Below are positions 43,749 through 51,996 of a DNA stretch of 64,000 bases, one piece after another. This DNA comes from Mesorhizobium onobrychidis. Its GTDB lineage: Bacteria; Pseudomonadota; Alphaproteobacteria; Rhizobiales; Rhizobiaceae. Under the pieces are notes generated by a model. That model ran no database searches, was not told the origin of the DNA, and saw only the letters and a list, made by a program, of their open reading frames with translations. A program made the position numbers and the translations under genes. The stretch is from contig NZ_CP062229.1 in assembly GCF_024707545.1 (NCBI RefSeq), positions 4,321,501 through 4,385,500 on the forward strand, read 5' to 3'. Positions within the stretch are counted from its first letter, which is position 1, and each line of letters begins with the position of its first letter.

Positions 43749-44038
43749 CCCTCTTTTAGTTTTGTTACAGACAGTAACACCAATTGATCATTTTCCATTA
43801 TCTTTTCTCGGCCTGCGAAGGATTGATCCGCTCGCCGTTGCCATCAAGCAACAGAATTCAGGACTGCAATGTCATGCCATGTCGTTCCCTAAGGAACGTT
43901 ATCTTTGTAATTTCAATGGTTTGCTGATCCGTTCGTGCGGGCGCCGGCATCTTCCCTTAGGGAAGCTCTTTCCACAGTTTTGTGAAGGCAAGAGCGAGGC
44001 CGATCAGCCGATTTTTATGCTGCGGAAGATGGACGCGC

Positions 44039-44236
44039 ATGAAAAAGTGCCGTCTTCGACACGTCTTTGTTGCCATGTCGGACCTGGCGGCGGCCGGAAA
44101 AGTAACCGGAATGGCGTTGGCTGAAGCGCTGCGCGGCGATGCCGCCAAGCTCGCCTACGGAAACAGCTGCAGCAAGGGGTCGCTTTCCTGCAAGGCGTCA
44201 ACCAAGGGCGCCTGCACCAGCAGCAACGGGCACTGA
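44039..44236 (+). CDS. Small cysteine-containing protein of unknown function
   Basis: The last 53 codons show strong G/C preference at third positions, so this looks like a real gene. From the ATG at 44075 the product reads MSDLAAAGKVTGMALAEALR and ends AYGNSCSKGSLSCKAS then TKGACTSSNGH, with three cysteines spaced C-x6-C-x7-C. An in-frame ATG at 44039 has GGAAG ten bases upstream and gives 65 residues; I list this longer version. No family is recognised. The helical N-half and polar Cys/Ser/Gly tail are reminiscent of a secreted or modified peptide precursor, but no modifying enzyme is adjacent. It is divergent from an SbmA-like transporter; the spacer between them (43749-44038) shows nothing else. 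Confidence 0.5.
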   Translation: MKKCRLRHVFVAMSDLAAAGKVTGMALAEALRGDAAKLAYGNSCSKGSLSCKASTKGACTSSNGH

Positions 44237-44279
44237 TTTTTCGTCAGCAACGCCAAGATAACGGTGGAGTAGCGCCTCT

Positions 44280-44960
44280 TCAGTTCGCTTTCTCCAACTC
44301 GCCCCGCGCCTTGGCCGCCGCAACCTGGCGAATGGCGTCGGTGAGCGTGTCGGCGTCCTGCGCGCCCATCACCGCATACTTGCCCTCAAGCAGGAAGCAC
44401 GGCACGCCCGTGATACCCATGCGCGAAGCGGTGGCGATTTCGGTGCGCACCGCCTCGACATCGGCGTCAGTCGGCAAAAGCGTCTCGACCACGGATGCAT
44501 CCATGCCGGCCTCGCGGGCGGCGTTGATCAGAACGGCATGATCGCCGAGATTGGCGCCTTCCTCGAAATTCAATTGGAACAGACGTCGCACCAGCCGGTT
44601 CTGCATGACCTCGCCGGCGGCACCAGCCCAGCGGATGACGCGGTGCGCGTCCAGCGTGTTGGGCGCGACCTTGATGGCGGCGAAGGCGAAGTTGATCCCC
44701 TCGGCTTCGCCCAGTGGCTCGATGCGGGCGTGGATCTCGCGGACGCGTTCGTCGCTGCCGAACTTGGCCACCATGTATTCGCGGCGATCCTTGCCTTCGG
44801 GCGGGATGGTCGGGTCGAGCTGGAACGGCCGCCAGCGTATGTGCACGTCGACATCGCTTGCCGCGGCGATCGCCTTGTCGAGCCGCTTCTGGCCGATGAA
44901 GCACCACGGACAGACGACGTCGGAGACCACATCGACGGTAATCGACTTCTCGTCGCTCAT
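44280..44960 (-). CDS. DsbA-family (FrnE-like) oxidoreductase
   Basis: The 226-residue cytoplasmic thioredoxin-fold protein has an active-site CPWC near the N-terminus (DVVSDVVCPWCFIGQKRLDK, C17 and C20) with the large helical insertion of the DsbA family, then GITGVPCFLLEGKYAVMGAQ near the C-terminus, where the cis-proline loop lies. It matches the FrnE group of protein-disulfide isomerase or polyketide-related oxidoreductases. It has no signal peptide. The ATG at 44958-44960 has GGAGATCAAG upstream. The gene is 23 bases after the YejA-like binding-protein gene. Confidence 0.88.
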   Translation of the reverse strand: MSDEKSITVDVVSDVVCPWCFIGQKRLDKAIAAASDVDVHIRWRPFQLDPTIPPEGKDRREYMVAKFGSDERVREIHARIEPLGEAEGINFAFAAIKVAPNTLDAHRVIRWAGAAGEVMQNRLVRRLFQLNFEEGANLGDHAVLINAAREAGMDASVVETLLPTDADVEAVRTEIATASRMGITGVPCFLLEGKYAVMGAQDADTLTDAIRQVAAAKARGELEKAN

Positions 44961-44983
44961 CTTGATCTCCTGTGCCGAAGAGG

Positions 44984-46804
44984 TCACTTCGGCTTGCGCC
45001 ACCATGTCGGCAGTCGATAGCCTGATATGGGCGTCTTTTGCGGATGTTCCAGGTAGCTCCAGTAGGCGAGCCATTGCTGCGTGTTGTGCTGCATCGGAAC
45101 CATGTAGTGGCCGGAGATCAACAACCTGTCGAGGACCCGGACGGCGGCAACATAATCTTCGCGGCTGCGGGCGTCGAGCATCGCCTCTAGTGCGGCATCT
45201 ATCGCCGGATCGGCGACGCCGGCAAGGTTGAATGACCCTTCGGCATTGGCGGCAGCTGATCCCCAGCGCCCGAGCTGCTCGATGCCCGGCGACAGCGAGT
45301 TCTCGAAGCCGCTGGCGCCGATCAGCACATCGAAATCGAAACGTTGCTTGCGCGACTGGATCTGGTCGCCGTCAAGGCTGCGGATGGTGACAGCGATGCC
45401 GATCTTCGCCAGCGTGCGCTGGTAGATGGCGGCAAGGCGCTCCTCGTTCTGCGAGGCGGTCAGGATCTCGAAGCCGAAGGGTTTCCCCTCGGGATCGAGC
45501 ATCACTCCATCCTGCAAGGTATAGCCCGCGCCCTTCAATATGTCGAAGGCAGCTTTCAGCACCTTGCGGTCCTGGCCCGAGCCGTCGGTGACGGGTGGCC
45601 GCCAGGTGCCGTCCATGACATCGGCTGGCACACGACCCGGGTAGGGTGCCAGAAGCGCCTTTTCCCTGTCGTCGGCCGGATGGCCGAGCGCGGAAAGATC
45701 GGAATTCTGCCAATAGCTCATGGTGCGCATATACTTGCCGCCAAACAAGTTCTTGTTGGCCCATTCGAAGTCGTAGAGCATGCCGAGCGCGCGTCGAACG
45801 ACCGGATTGGAAAACTTCTGCAGCCGTGTGTTGAACAGGAACCCCGTCACCACTGGCGGGATGCCGGTGTCGAACGTTTCGGCGATCACGTCGCCCTTGT
45901 GGAAGGCCGGGAAGTCGAGATCGCGCTCGCGCTTGACCGGATCGCTGTCGTCATCGATGGCGCAGATGCCTTTCTTGAAAGCTTCCAGCTTGGCGTTGGC
46001 ATTGAGGAAATATTCGATGGTGATCTGGTCGTAATTGTCGAAACCGCGCTTGGCGGGGATGTCCTTGCCCCAATAATTTGGGTTGCGCTTGAACACGATG
46101 CGCTGGCCAGGCGCCACGTGCGCCACGGTGTACGGGCCGCTGCCGATCACAGGTTTCAGCGTGGTCCTGTCGAAGGTCTCCTTGTCGAAAGCGTGCTTCG
46201 GTACGATTGGCGTCATCGCGATAACCAACGGAGTCTCGCGGTTAGCCTTGTCATTGAATGTAAAGCGCACGCTGCGGTCGCCGATTTTTTCGAGTTTGGC
46301 GACCATGCTCATACGGGCGCTGTAGGGTGGCCGGCCTTTCTCGGTAAAGACCTCGTAAGTGAACAGTACGTCTTCCGCAGTCATCGGTTGGCCATCAGAC
46401 CACTTGGCCCTCGGATCGAGGTGGAATTCGATGCTCTTGCGCTCCGGATCCATGTCGGCAGTGTCGGCAAGCAGGCCATAAAGACTGAAGGCTTCATCGT
46501 CATTGCGCTGCATCAACGGCTCGAAGACGAGATTGCCGAAGATCCTATCGATCATGCCGCGTGCCGTCGTGCGCAGGCTTTTCAGGATGAATGGGTTGAG
46601 ATTGTCGAAGCTGCCGACGACGCAATAGGTGATGCTGCCGCCCTTCGGCGCATCGGGATTGACGTAGTTGAAATGCGTATAGTCGGCCGGCAGCGCCGGC
46701 TCGCCTTGCATGGCGATCGCGTGTTTCGGCTCCGATACAGCTGGCTGAAGCGAAAGTGTGATAGACGAGATCGCGGCGATCAGCCAAACAAGAACGCGGC
46801 CCAT
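44984..46804 (-). CDS. Peptide ABC transporter substrate-binding protein (YejA-like, family 5)
   Basis: This is a periplasmic binding protein of 606 residues with a signal peptide (LVWLIAAISSITLSLQPAVS). The mature part has the family 5 pattern FNYVNPDAPKGGSITYCVVG, DRIFGNLVFEPLMQRNDDEA, VIGSGPYTVAHVAPGQRIVF and YWGKDIPAKRGFDNYDQI. The wording matches YejA-type proteins that bind oligopeptides or microcin C-like compounds. The usual permease and ATPase genes (yejBEF) are not next to it, so it must work with a system encoded elsewhere. The ATG at 46802-46804 has AAGGAGA upstream. Confidence 0.9.
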   Translation of the reverse strand: MGRVLVWLIAAISSITLSLQPAVSEPKHAIAMQGEPALPADYTHFNYVNPDAPKGGSITYCVVGSFDNLNPFILKSLRTTARGMIDRIFGNLVFEPLMQRNDDEAFSLYGLLADTADMDPERKSIEFHLDPRAKWSDGQPMTAEDVLFTYEVFTEKGRPPYSARMSMVAKLEKIGDRSVRFTFNDKANRETPLVIAMTPIVPKHAFDKETFDRTTLKPVIGSGPYTVAHVAPGQRIVFKRNPNYWGKDIPAKRGFDNYDQITIEYFLNANAKLEAFKKGICAIDDDSDPVKRERDLDFPAFHKGDVIAETFDTGIPPVVTGFLFNTRLQKFSNPVVRRALGMLYDFEWANKNLFGGKYMRTMSYWQNSDLSALGHPADDREKALLAPYPGRVPADVMDGTWRPPVTDGSGQDRKVLKAAFDILKGAGYTLQDGVMLDPEGKPFGFEILTASQNEERLAAIYQRTLAKIGIAVTIRSLDGDQIQSRKQRFDFDVLIGASGFENSLSPGIEQLGRWGSAAANAEGSFNLAGVADPAIDAALEAMLDARSREDYVAAVRVLDRLLISGHYMVPMQHNTQQWLAYWSYLEHPQKTPISGYRLPTWWRKPK

Positions 46805-47035
46805 GACCGTCTCCTTACTGGGTCGGCTTGATGATTCGGAGCGCACCCTAGCATGAGCCGGCCGCCTCCCGGTCAATCGCGAGTTCAAGAATTGCGAGTA
46901 TCGGGCTGGATTCGGCACCGCTGGCAGTGTAACACGCCGTCCGAGTCATTCTGTTGCCTCATTTCAGCAACAGGTAGCTGGACCACACGGCGCGAAGAAG
47001 CCGGTCCTGGGATCATTTGAGAGGAAGTTCACGAT

Positions 47036-47665
47036 ATGACGAGCCTGAACAGCAACGCGTACCGCCTGTCGGTCCTGGCCGCTGGCGTGGTCGGCTTTCT
47101 GGGCACACAACTTCCAGCAGCTCTTGCGCAACAGCAACAGCAGATTCCGCAGGGTTGGTTCAAAGCCTGCACCAAGCAGGAAGACGTCGACATCTGCAAT
47201 GTCCAGAACATCACCACTGCCGGTAACGGCCAGCTCGTCACCGGCGTCAGCCTGATCGAATTGAAGGGCAAGATAAACCGCAAGGTGTTCCAGGTGACGG
47301 TTCCGACCGGTCGCCTGGTTCCTCCCGGCATTGGCCTTCAAATCGATACCGGGAAGGCGCAGAAGCTCGATTATGTGATCTGCTTCCCCGACCGCTGCGT
47401 GGCGGAAGTCCCGCTGACCGACCAGCTCGTCGCCTCCTTCAAGAAGGGTTCGAACCTGACGCTGACCTCGGTCAATTTCCAGAACCAGCCGAACCCGATC
47501 AAGATCGCGCTGACCGGCTTCAGCGGCGCCTTCGACGGGCCGCCGCTGCAGCAGTCGGACATCGAGGATCGGCAGAAGAAGCTTCAGGATTTCGTTGCCA
47601 AGAACAATCAGGACTTCGCCAAGAAGCTCAAGGAAGAGCAGGACAAGGCGAAGACCGCCAACTGA
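47036..47665 (+). CDS. Invasion-associated locus B (IalB) family protein
   Basis: The 209-residue exported protein has a signal peptide ending near residue 31 (QLPAALA), then a glutamine run and the IalB-family domain: GWFKACTKQEDVDICNVQN (cysteine pair C45/C54), GRLVPPGIGLQIDTGK, LDYVICFPDRCVAEVPLT (second pair). The C-terminus is a lysine-rich helix (AKNNQDFAKKLKEEQDKA). The family was named in Bartonella for erythrocyte invasion, but it is widespread in soil rhizobia, where the role is unknown. A good terminator follows. Confidence 0.9.
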   Translation: MTSLNSNAYRLSVLAAGVVGFLGTQLPAALAQQQQQIPQGWFKACTKQEDVDICNVQNITTAGNGQLVTGVSLIELKGKINRKVFQVTVPTGRLVPPGIGLQIDTGKAQKLDYVICFPDRCVAEVPLTDQLVASFKKGSNLTLTSVNFQNQPNPIKIALTGFSGAFDGPPLQQSDIEDRQKKLQDFVAKNNQDFAKKLKEEQDKAKTAN

Positions 47666-47705
47666 TCGCCCCTCGGGGCGAATAAGACAATTTCTCAAGC
47701 CAAGG

Positions 47706-47733
47706 AAAAAGCGGGGTCATGCCCCGCTTTTTT
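47706..47733 (+). terminator. Rho-independent terminator after the IalB-family gene
   Basis: AAAAAGCGGGG and CCCCGCTTTTTT flank a five-base loop (TCATG), 40 bases after the stop codon. A strong stem followed by a T-run marks an intrinsic terminator; the symmetry also allows it to serve the convergent hspQ. Confidence 0.9.
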
Positions 47734-47781
47734 GTTCCGGCCGGCCATTTCTTGAGCCCATCAGGCCCGCAATCCGTCAGG

Positions 47782-48108
47782 TCAATGTCTTGACTGGCGT
47801 CTCGGCTCGTAGCGGCCGTCCGGCCTCTTGTCGAACATCTCGCCGATCTCCGGATGCCGCACCGGTTCGCCAGACTGATCCTCGAGCAAGTTCTGCTCAG
47901 ACACATAGGCGATGTATTCCGTTTCCGAATTCTCGGCGAGCAAGTGGTAGAAGGGCTGGTCCTTGCGCGGCCGCACATCCGCGGGGATCGCCTCGTACCA
48001 TTCGTCGGTGTTGGCGAATTGCGGGTCGACATCAAAAATGATGCCGCGGAACGGAAACAGCCGGTGGCGAACCACCTGTCCGATCGAGAATTTGGCTGTT
48101 TTCATCAT
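47782..48108 (-). CDS. hspQ: Heat shock protein HspQ
   Basis: HspQ is a small hemimethylated-DNA-binding/YccV-like protein that modulates Lon protease in enterobacteria. The 108 residues include FSIGQVVRHRLFPFRGIIFD, VDPQFANTDEWYEAIPADVR and QPFYHLLAENSETEYIAYVS, all typical. I place the start at the ATG 48106-48108 with GGTGAG upstream; the next codon is also ATG, and an in-frame GTG lies at 48118-48120. It is convergent with the IalB gene. Confidence 0.88.
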   Translation of the reverse strand: MMKTAKFSIGQVVRHRLFPFRGIIFDVDPQFANTDEWYEAIPADVRPRKDQPFYHLLAENSETEYIAYVSEQNLLEDQSGEPVRHPEIGEMFDKRPDGRYEPRRQSRH

Positions 48109-48333
48109 CGTACTCACCACTAAGTCCTAGGAGTGCCGCGCCCTTGGAATGCGCAAAGACTCTCTAAGACTTTGAATTTACGCATTACGCTTCAAAAAAT
48201 CGAGCCCGACTTATGGCGGATGCCTGACCCTCCTTGACGCAGACGCCGCATCAATTCAATGCCGAAGTGCCTGATCAATGCCGAAGCGCTTGACGGCACG
48301 TCAAGCTATGGGCCAGCCCGCCCGAGGGGCGTG

Positions 48334-49545
48334 CTACCGCCGGACTTGTTTCCATAAGCCACCGGCGAGCGCGGCAAAACCACTGCCGGGCCGCAGCCCC
48401 TCGCGCATGAAAAAGGCGCGAAGCGGCGCGAAGCCGCCGAGCACGCCGAGGCCGGCGCTGCGCGCCATCTGTGCCGGCAGCATGTCCGAGAGCAGCGACT
48501 TGTTGAGCAGGTTGACCGCGCCGCTGCGTGCCAGAATGTCGGGCCGCCGCCTGAAATCGTAAGCCGCGAGCGCCTTGACGGCACCTGGATCGGTTCTGTT
48601 TTCGCAAGCAATCCCAATAAGATCGTCGATATCCCTGATACCAAGGTTGAGACCTTGCGCGCCGATCGGCGGGAACACATGGGCGGCTTCGCCGACAAGT
48701 GCCACCCGGTTGCGCGCGAAGCACCGCGGCGTCACGCCCGAAAGCGCGTAGATCTGCCGGCCCGGCTCGACAGACACCCGGCCCAGCATCGATTGCATCC
48801 GCTGTTCGACCCGCATCGAAAGCGTCGCATCGTCCAGTGCGACGAGTTCCTTCGCCATTTCCGGTTCTACCACCCAGACAAGGCTGGACCGATTGCCGGG
48901 CAGGGGAACCTGGGTGAACGGGCCGGTCTCGGTGTGGAATTCGGTCGAGGTGAAAGCGTGGTCGCTGCGGTGGCCGAAATTGAGAACCAGTGCCGCCTGC
49001 GGATAGGACCGGGCGGATGTCGAGATGCCGGCAGCCTCGCGGGCCGGCGACAGGCGCCCGTCGGCAGCGACCGCCAGCGATGCTGCAACCTCGCTGCCGT
49101 CAGACAGGATCGCATGGGCATGATCGGCGTCGAGGCGCCAGGTCGCCACCATCGATTTTCGCCATTCGATGCCTGAATGCGCGGCTACCGCCCCGGCAAG
49201 TGCGGGATTGAGCGCGCTGTTGGGTAAATTCAGCCCGAACTGCTGCTCGCCGATTTCGCTGGCGCGAAAAATGACCACCGGGCTGCGGATCAGCCGGTTG
49301 GTTGCATCGACGATGCGCATAACCTTCAGCGATGCGGCTTTGGACCTCACCTCATCAAGGACGCCCAACCGTCCGAGGATCTTCAGGGCTGGGTTCATCA
49401 AGGCCGTCGTTCGGCCGTCTTGGCCATTTGCCTCAGGTCCGACGAGCGTCACCGGAAAGCCGGCATCCGCGAAGCCAAGCGCTGCGATCAGCCCTGCCGG
49501 GCCACTGCCGGCAACCAGTATCCGTGCTGTTTGCTGATGGTCCAA
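48334..49545 (-). CDS. UbiH/UbiF/VisC/COQ6-family FAD-dependent hydroxylase
   Basis: The 403-residue monooxygenase probably hydroxylates a ubiquinone precursor. The FAD dinucleotide motif is ILVAGSGPAGLIAALGF near residue 9, the DG motif is LAVAADGRLSPAREAAGI and the second FAD motif is RVALVGEAAHVFPPIGAQGL, then NLGIRDIDDLIGIA, matching the UbiH family. Which ring position it modifies cannot be read; alphaproteobacteria may use UbiL or UbiM-like enzymes for several positions. It is divergent from the DUF2182 gene with 104 bases between the starts. Confidence 0.88.
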   Translation of the reverse strand: MDHQQTARILVAGSGPAGLIAALGFADAGFPVTLVGPEANGQDGRTTALMNPALKILGRLGVLDEVRSKAASLKVMRIVDATNRLIRSPVVIFRASEIGEQQFGLNLPNSALNPALAGAVAAHSGIEWRKSMVATWRLDADHAHAILSDGSEVAASLAVAADGRLSPAREAAGISTSARSYPQAALVLNFGHRSDHAFTSTEFHTETGPFTQVPLPGNRSSLVWVVEPEMAKELVALDDATLSMRVEQRMQSMLGRVSVEPGRQIYALSGVTPRCFARNRVALVGEAAHVFPPIGAQGLNLGIRDIDDLIGIACENRTDPGAVKALAAYDFRRRPDILARSGAVNLLNKSLLSDMLPAQMARSAGLGVLGGFAPLRAFFMREGLRPGSGFAALAGGLWKQVRR

Positions 49546-49649
49546 GTTCGCTTCCGGATTGTGATGCCAGGCGGTCGGTCCGACCTGATAAGCATATAGG
49601 TCAGATCATACGGCTTGATCAACGCGGCGATTCGGCCCATTCGATTGCC

Positions 49650-50546
49650 ATGATCGGCCAAGACCATGATTTCAGCCATCTCGACCGTTTCGGCCGCGCC
49701 ATGGCGAGCGTCTCGCGCAATCCCCGACTGGCGGTGAGCATCATTTTGGGCGCAGGCGTCCTCCTGGCCTGGCTGCTTCTCGGCGCCATGGCGATTCGCG
49801 GCGCCGAAAGCCGGGTTCCGGGCATCGATGTGCCCGGCGACATGATGCTCAGATATCTGCCGCAGCTGCCGCTGCCGGATTTTCTCGAGCGCTTCTTCAC
49901 CCTTTGTCTTGCACCCGCGCCGCTCGACGGAGGCGTCGGCGCGCAGGCCGGAGCGCTCATCGTCATGTGGTTCCTGATGGCGATCGCCACCATGCTGCCC
50001 TCGGCGGCGCCGATGATCCGCACCTATTGCGAGATTGCCGATACTGCGCGGATCAAGGGCGAACCGGTCGTCCATCCGCTGGTCCTGGTCGCCGGTTACC
50101 TCAGCGTGTGGTTGGCCGCGTCGGCAGTGTTTGCGGCGCTGACGCTCATCGTCCACGCCTTCGCCTCACCTGTGCAGATGCTCGATCCGGTGGTCGGAGC
50201 GACCGGAGCAGTCGCGCTTTTGGTTGCCGGCCTCTACCAGTTCAGCGGCCTGAAGGAAGCCTGCCTGACAAAGTGCAAGAACCCGTTCTCGATCCTGTTT
50301 TCGAACTGGAGCGCGAGGCCCGGCCGCATTTTCCGGCTCGGCGTGGAGCAGGGCGTCTGGTGCCTCGGCTGCTGCTGGGCGCTGATGCTGGTGACGTTCG
50401 CCGTCGGTGTGATGAACGTGTTCTGGATGGCGCTGATCGGCCTGTTCACCTTGATCGAAAAACAGACGGCGGGCAGGCTGCCAACCCGGATCGCCGGTGC
50501 GATACTGCTTGTCTGGGCAACCGCCCTGCTAGTAGTCTCGGCATAG
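49650..50546 (+). CDS. DUF2182 family integral membrane protein
   Basis: The 298-residue membrane protein has about seven helices. Two cysteine motifs stand out: GLKEACLTKCKNP (C205, C209) and VWCLGCCWALMLV (C238, C241, C242), together with MWFLMAIATMLPSAAPM. DUF2182 proteins are described as predicted metal-binding membrane proteins. The gene is followed 12 bases later by a DUF1326 gene, the usual partner. I start at the ATG 49650 (MIGQDHDFSHL); longer readings upstream cross the divergent promoter. Confidence 0.85.
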   Translation: MIGQDHDFSHLDRFGRAMASVSRNPRLAVSIILGAGVLLAWLLLGAMAIRGAESRVPGIDVPGDMMLRYLPQLPLPDFLERFFTLCLAPAPLDGGVGAQAGALIVMWFLMAIATMLPSAAPMIRTYCEIADTARIKGEPVVHPLVLVAGYLSVWLAASAVFAALTLIVHAFASPVQMLDPVVGATGAVALLVAGLYQFSGLKEACLTKCKNPFSILFSNWSARPGRIFRLGVEQGVWCLGCCWALMLVTFAVGVMNVFWMALIGLFTLIEKQTAGRLPTRIAGAILLVWATALLVVSA

Positions 50547-50558
50547 GGAGAGAATTCT

Positions 50559-51173
50559 ATGGCAGATCAAGACTGGGCAATGAAGGGAGAGCTGGTGCTC
50601 TCCTGCAATTGCACGGTTTTTTGCCCTTGCGTGCTGTCTCTCGGCAGTCATCCGCCGACCGAGGGCTATTGTCAGACCTGGGCGGGGTTCCGCATCGATG
50701 CCGGCCATTTCGGCGAGGTCGACCTATCCGGCCTCAACCTTGGGCTGGTCATGGAAATCCCCGGCTATATGAGCCGCGGCAACTGGACCGCCGGACTGTT
50801 CATCGACAAGCGCGCCTCAGTCTACGCGGTAAAGGCGCTGACCAGGATTTTTACCGGCAAGGCTGGCGGAACCACCTCGCTGCTCTCCATCCTGGTCGGA
50901 AAGTTCCTCGGCGTCGAGCAAGCGCCGGTCACCTATGAGACGCGCGACAGGACGCGGATCTTCCAGATTCCGAAGATCATCGACGGGGCGGTGACACCGA
51001 TCCCAGGCAAAGACCGCGACAAGGATACGGTGATCAGCAATTCAGAGTACTGGATCGCACCGGAAATCATCGTCGCCAAGTCCGACAAGAGCAAGATGCG
51101 GGCCTTCGGCCGCAACTGGAATTTTGCCGGCCGCTCGGCCGAAATCTGCAAGCTGGACTGGCGGGGCCCGTGA
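50559..51173 (+). CDS. DUF1326 domain protein
   Basis: The 204-residue soluble protein has a dense cysteine motif near the N-terminus, VLSCNCTVFCPCVLSLG (C16, C18, C22, C24), plausible for binding copper or another soft metal, followed by a beta-rich domain with EIPGYMSRGNWTAGLFIDKR. It pairs with DUF2182 in many proteobacteria. There is no signal peptide, so it probably acts at the cytoplasmic face. GAGAG lies before the start. Its stop overlaps the GTG start of the phosphatidylcholine synthase gene by four bases. Confidence 0.85.
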   Translation: MADQDWAMKGELVLSCNCTVFCPCVLSLGSHPPTEGYCQTWAGFRIDAGHFGEVDLSGLNLGLVMEIPGYMSRGNWTAGLFIDKRASVYAVKALTRIFTGKAGGTTSLLSILVGKFLGVEQAPVTYETRDRTRIFQIPKIIDGAVTPIPGKDRDKDTVISNSEYWIAPEIIVAKSDKSKMRAFGRNWNFAGRSAEICKLDWRGP

Positions 51174-51976
51174 GCAAAAAAACAACGGCCAGGAAAATCA
51201 CGGACAGGATTCCGAGGCCGAAGAAGAAAGTCACTTGGCCGCAGGCGCGCGCGTTCTCGGTCCATCTGCTGACCGCGTCGGGCTCGTTCCTGGCGTTCCT
51301 GTCGCTGGTGGCGGCGAGCGAGCAGCGCTGGACCGCGATGTTCTGGTGGCTGGGACTGGCGCTGTTCGTCGACGGTATCGACGGGCCGATCGCCAGGAAA
51401 CTCGAGGTCAAGGAAATCCTGCCGACATGGTCGGGCGAACTCCTCGACAACATCATCGACTATGTCACCTACGTGCTGATACCGGCCTTCGCGCTTTACC
51501 AGCGCGGCTTCATGGGTGAGGGCCTGTCGTTCCTGTCGGCGGCGATCATCGTCGTGTCGAGCGCGATCTACTATGCCGACACCGGCATGAAGACGAAGGA
51601 AAATTTCTTCAAGGGGTTTCCGGTGGTCTGGAACATGGTGGTGTTCACGCTGTTCGTCATCGATCCGGGACAGTGGGTTTCCTTCGCCGTCGTCGTGGTG
51701 GCCGGCATTCTGACCTTCGTGCCGATCAATTTCATCCACCCGGTGCGGGTGGTGCGGCTGCGCCCGATCAACCTTGGGATGACGCTGCTATGGTGCGCTT
51801 TCGGAGCGCTGGCGCTGGCGCAGGCAGCTCTTGCCGCCTTCTACGACCAGATCGGCGTCTTGGGCGAGCAGGTGAGTGTCTTCACCAAGATCGGCATCAC
51901 GGTCACCGGACTTTACCTCGCATGCATCGGCGGTATCATGCAGCTCTTTCCAACGCTCGGCGCCAAGAAATCCTGA
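51170..51976 (+). CDS. pcs: Phosphatidylcholine synthase
   Basis: Pcs condenses CDP-diacylglycerol with choline to give phosphatidylcholine, an important membrane lipid of rhizobia for host interaction. The 268-residue membrane protein has a basic N-terminus and about eight helices, with the CDP-alcohol phosphotransferase motif DGIDGPIARKLEV followed by TWSGELLDNIIDYVTYV; spacing between AR and the Gly/Asp residues is that of Pcs rather than of PgsA. The start is a GTG overlapping the previous stop (GTGA), a sign of translational coupling to the DUF1326 gene. Confidence 0.95.
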   Translation: MSKKTTARKITDRIPRPKKKVTWPQARAFSVHLLTASGSFLAFLSLVAASEQRWTAMFWWLGLALFVDGIDGPIARKLEVKEILPTWSGELLDNIIDYVTYVLIPAFALYQRGFMGEGLSFLSAAIIVVSSAIYYADTGMKTKENFFKGFPVVWNMVVFTLFVIDPGQWVSFAVVVVAGILTFVPINFIHPVRVVRLRPINLGMTLLWCAFGALALAQAALAAFYDQIGVLGEQVSVFTKIGITVTGLYLACIGGIMQLFPTLGAKKS

Positions 51977-51996
51977 TCCCAACAGAAGTCTGGTCA

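Noticed and set aside
44162..44236. Resemblance of the YGN-C-K-C tail to class IIa bacteriocins
   Set aside because: The consensus YGNGVxCxKxxC is not met, those peptides come from lactic acid bacteria, and no immunity or dedicated export gene is present.
45344..46831. 495-codon open frame on the plus strand
   Set aside because: Antisense to the YejA-like binding-protein gene, which has full family similarity and a signal peptide; the long antisense frame is a by-product of high GC codon use.
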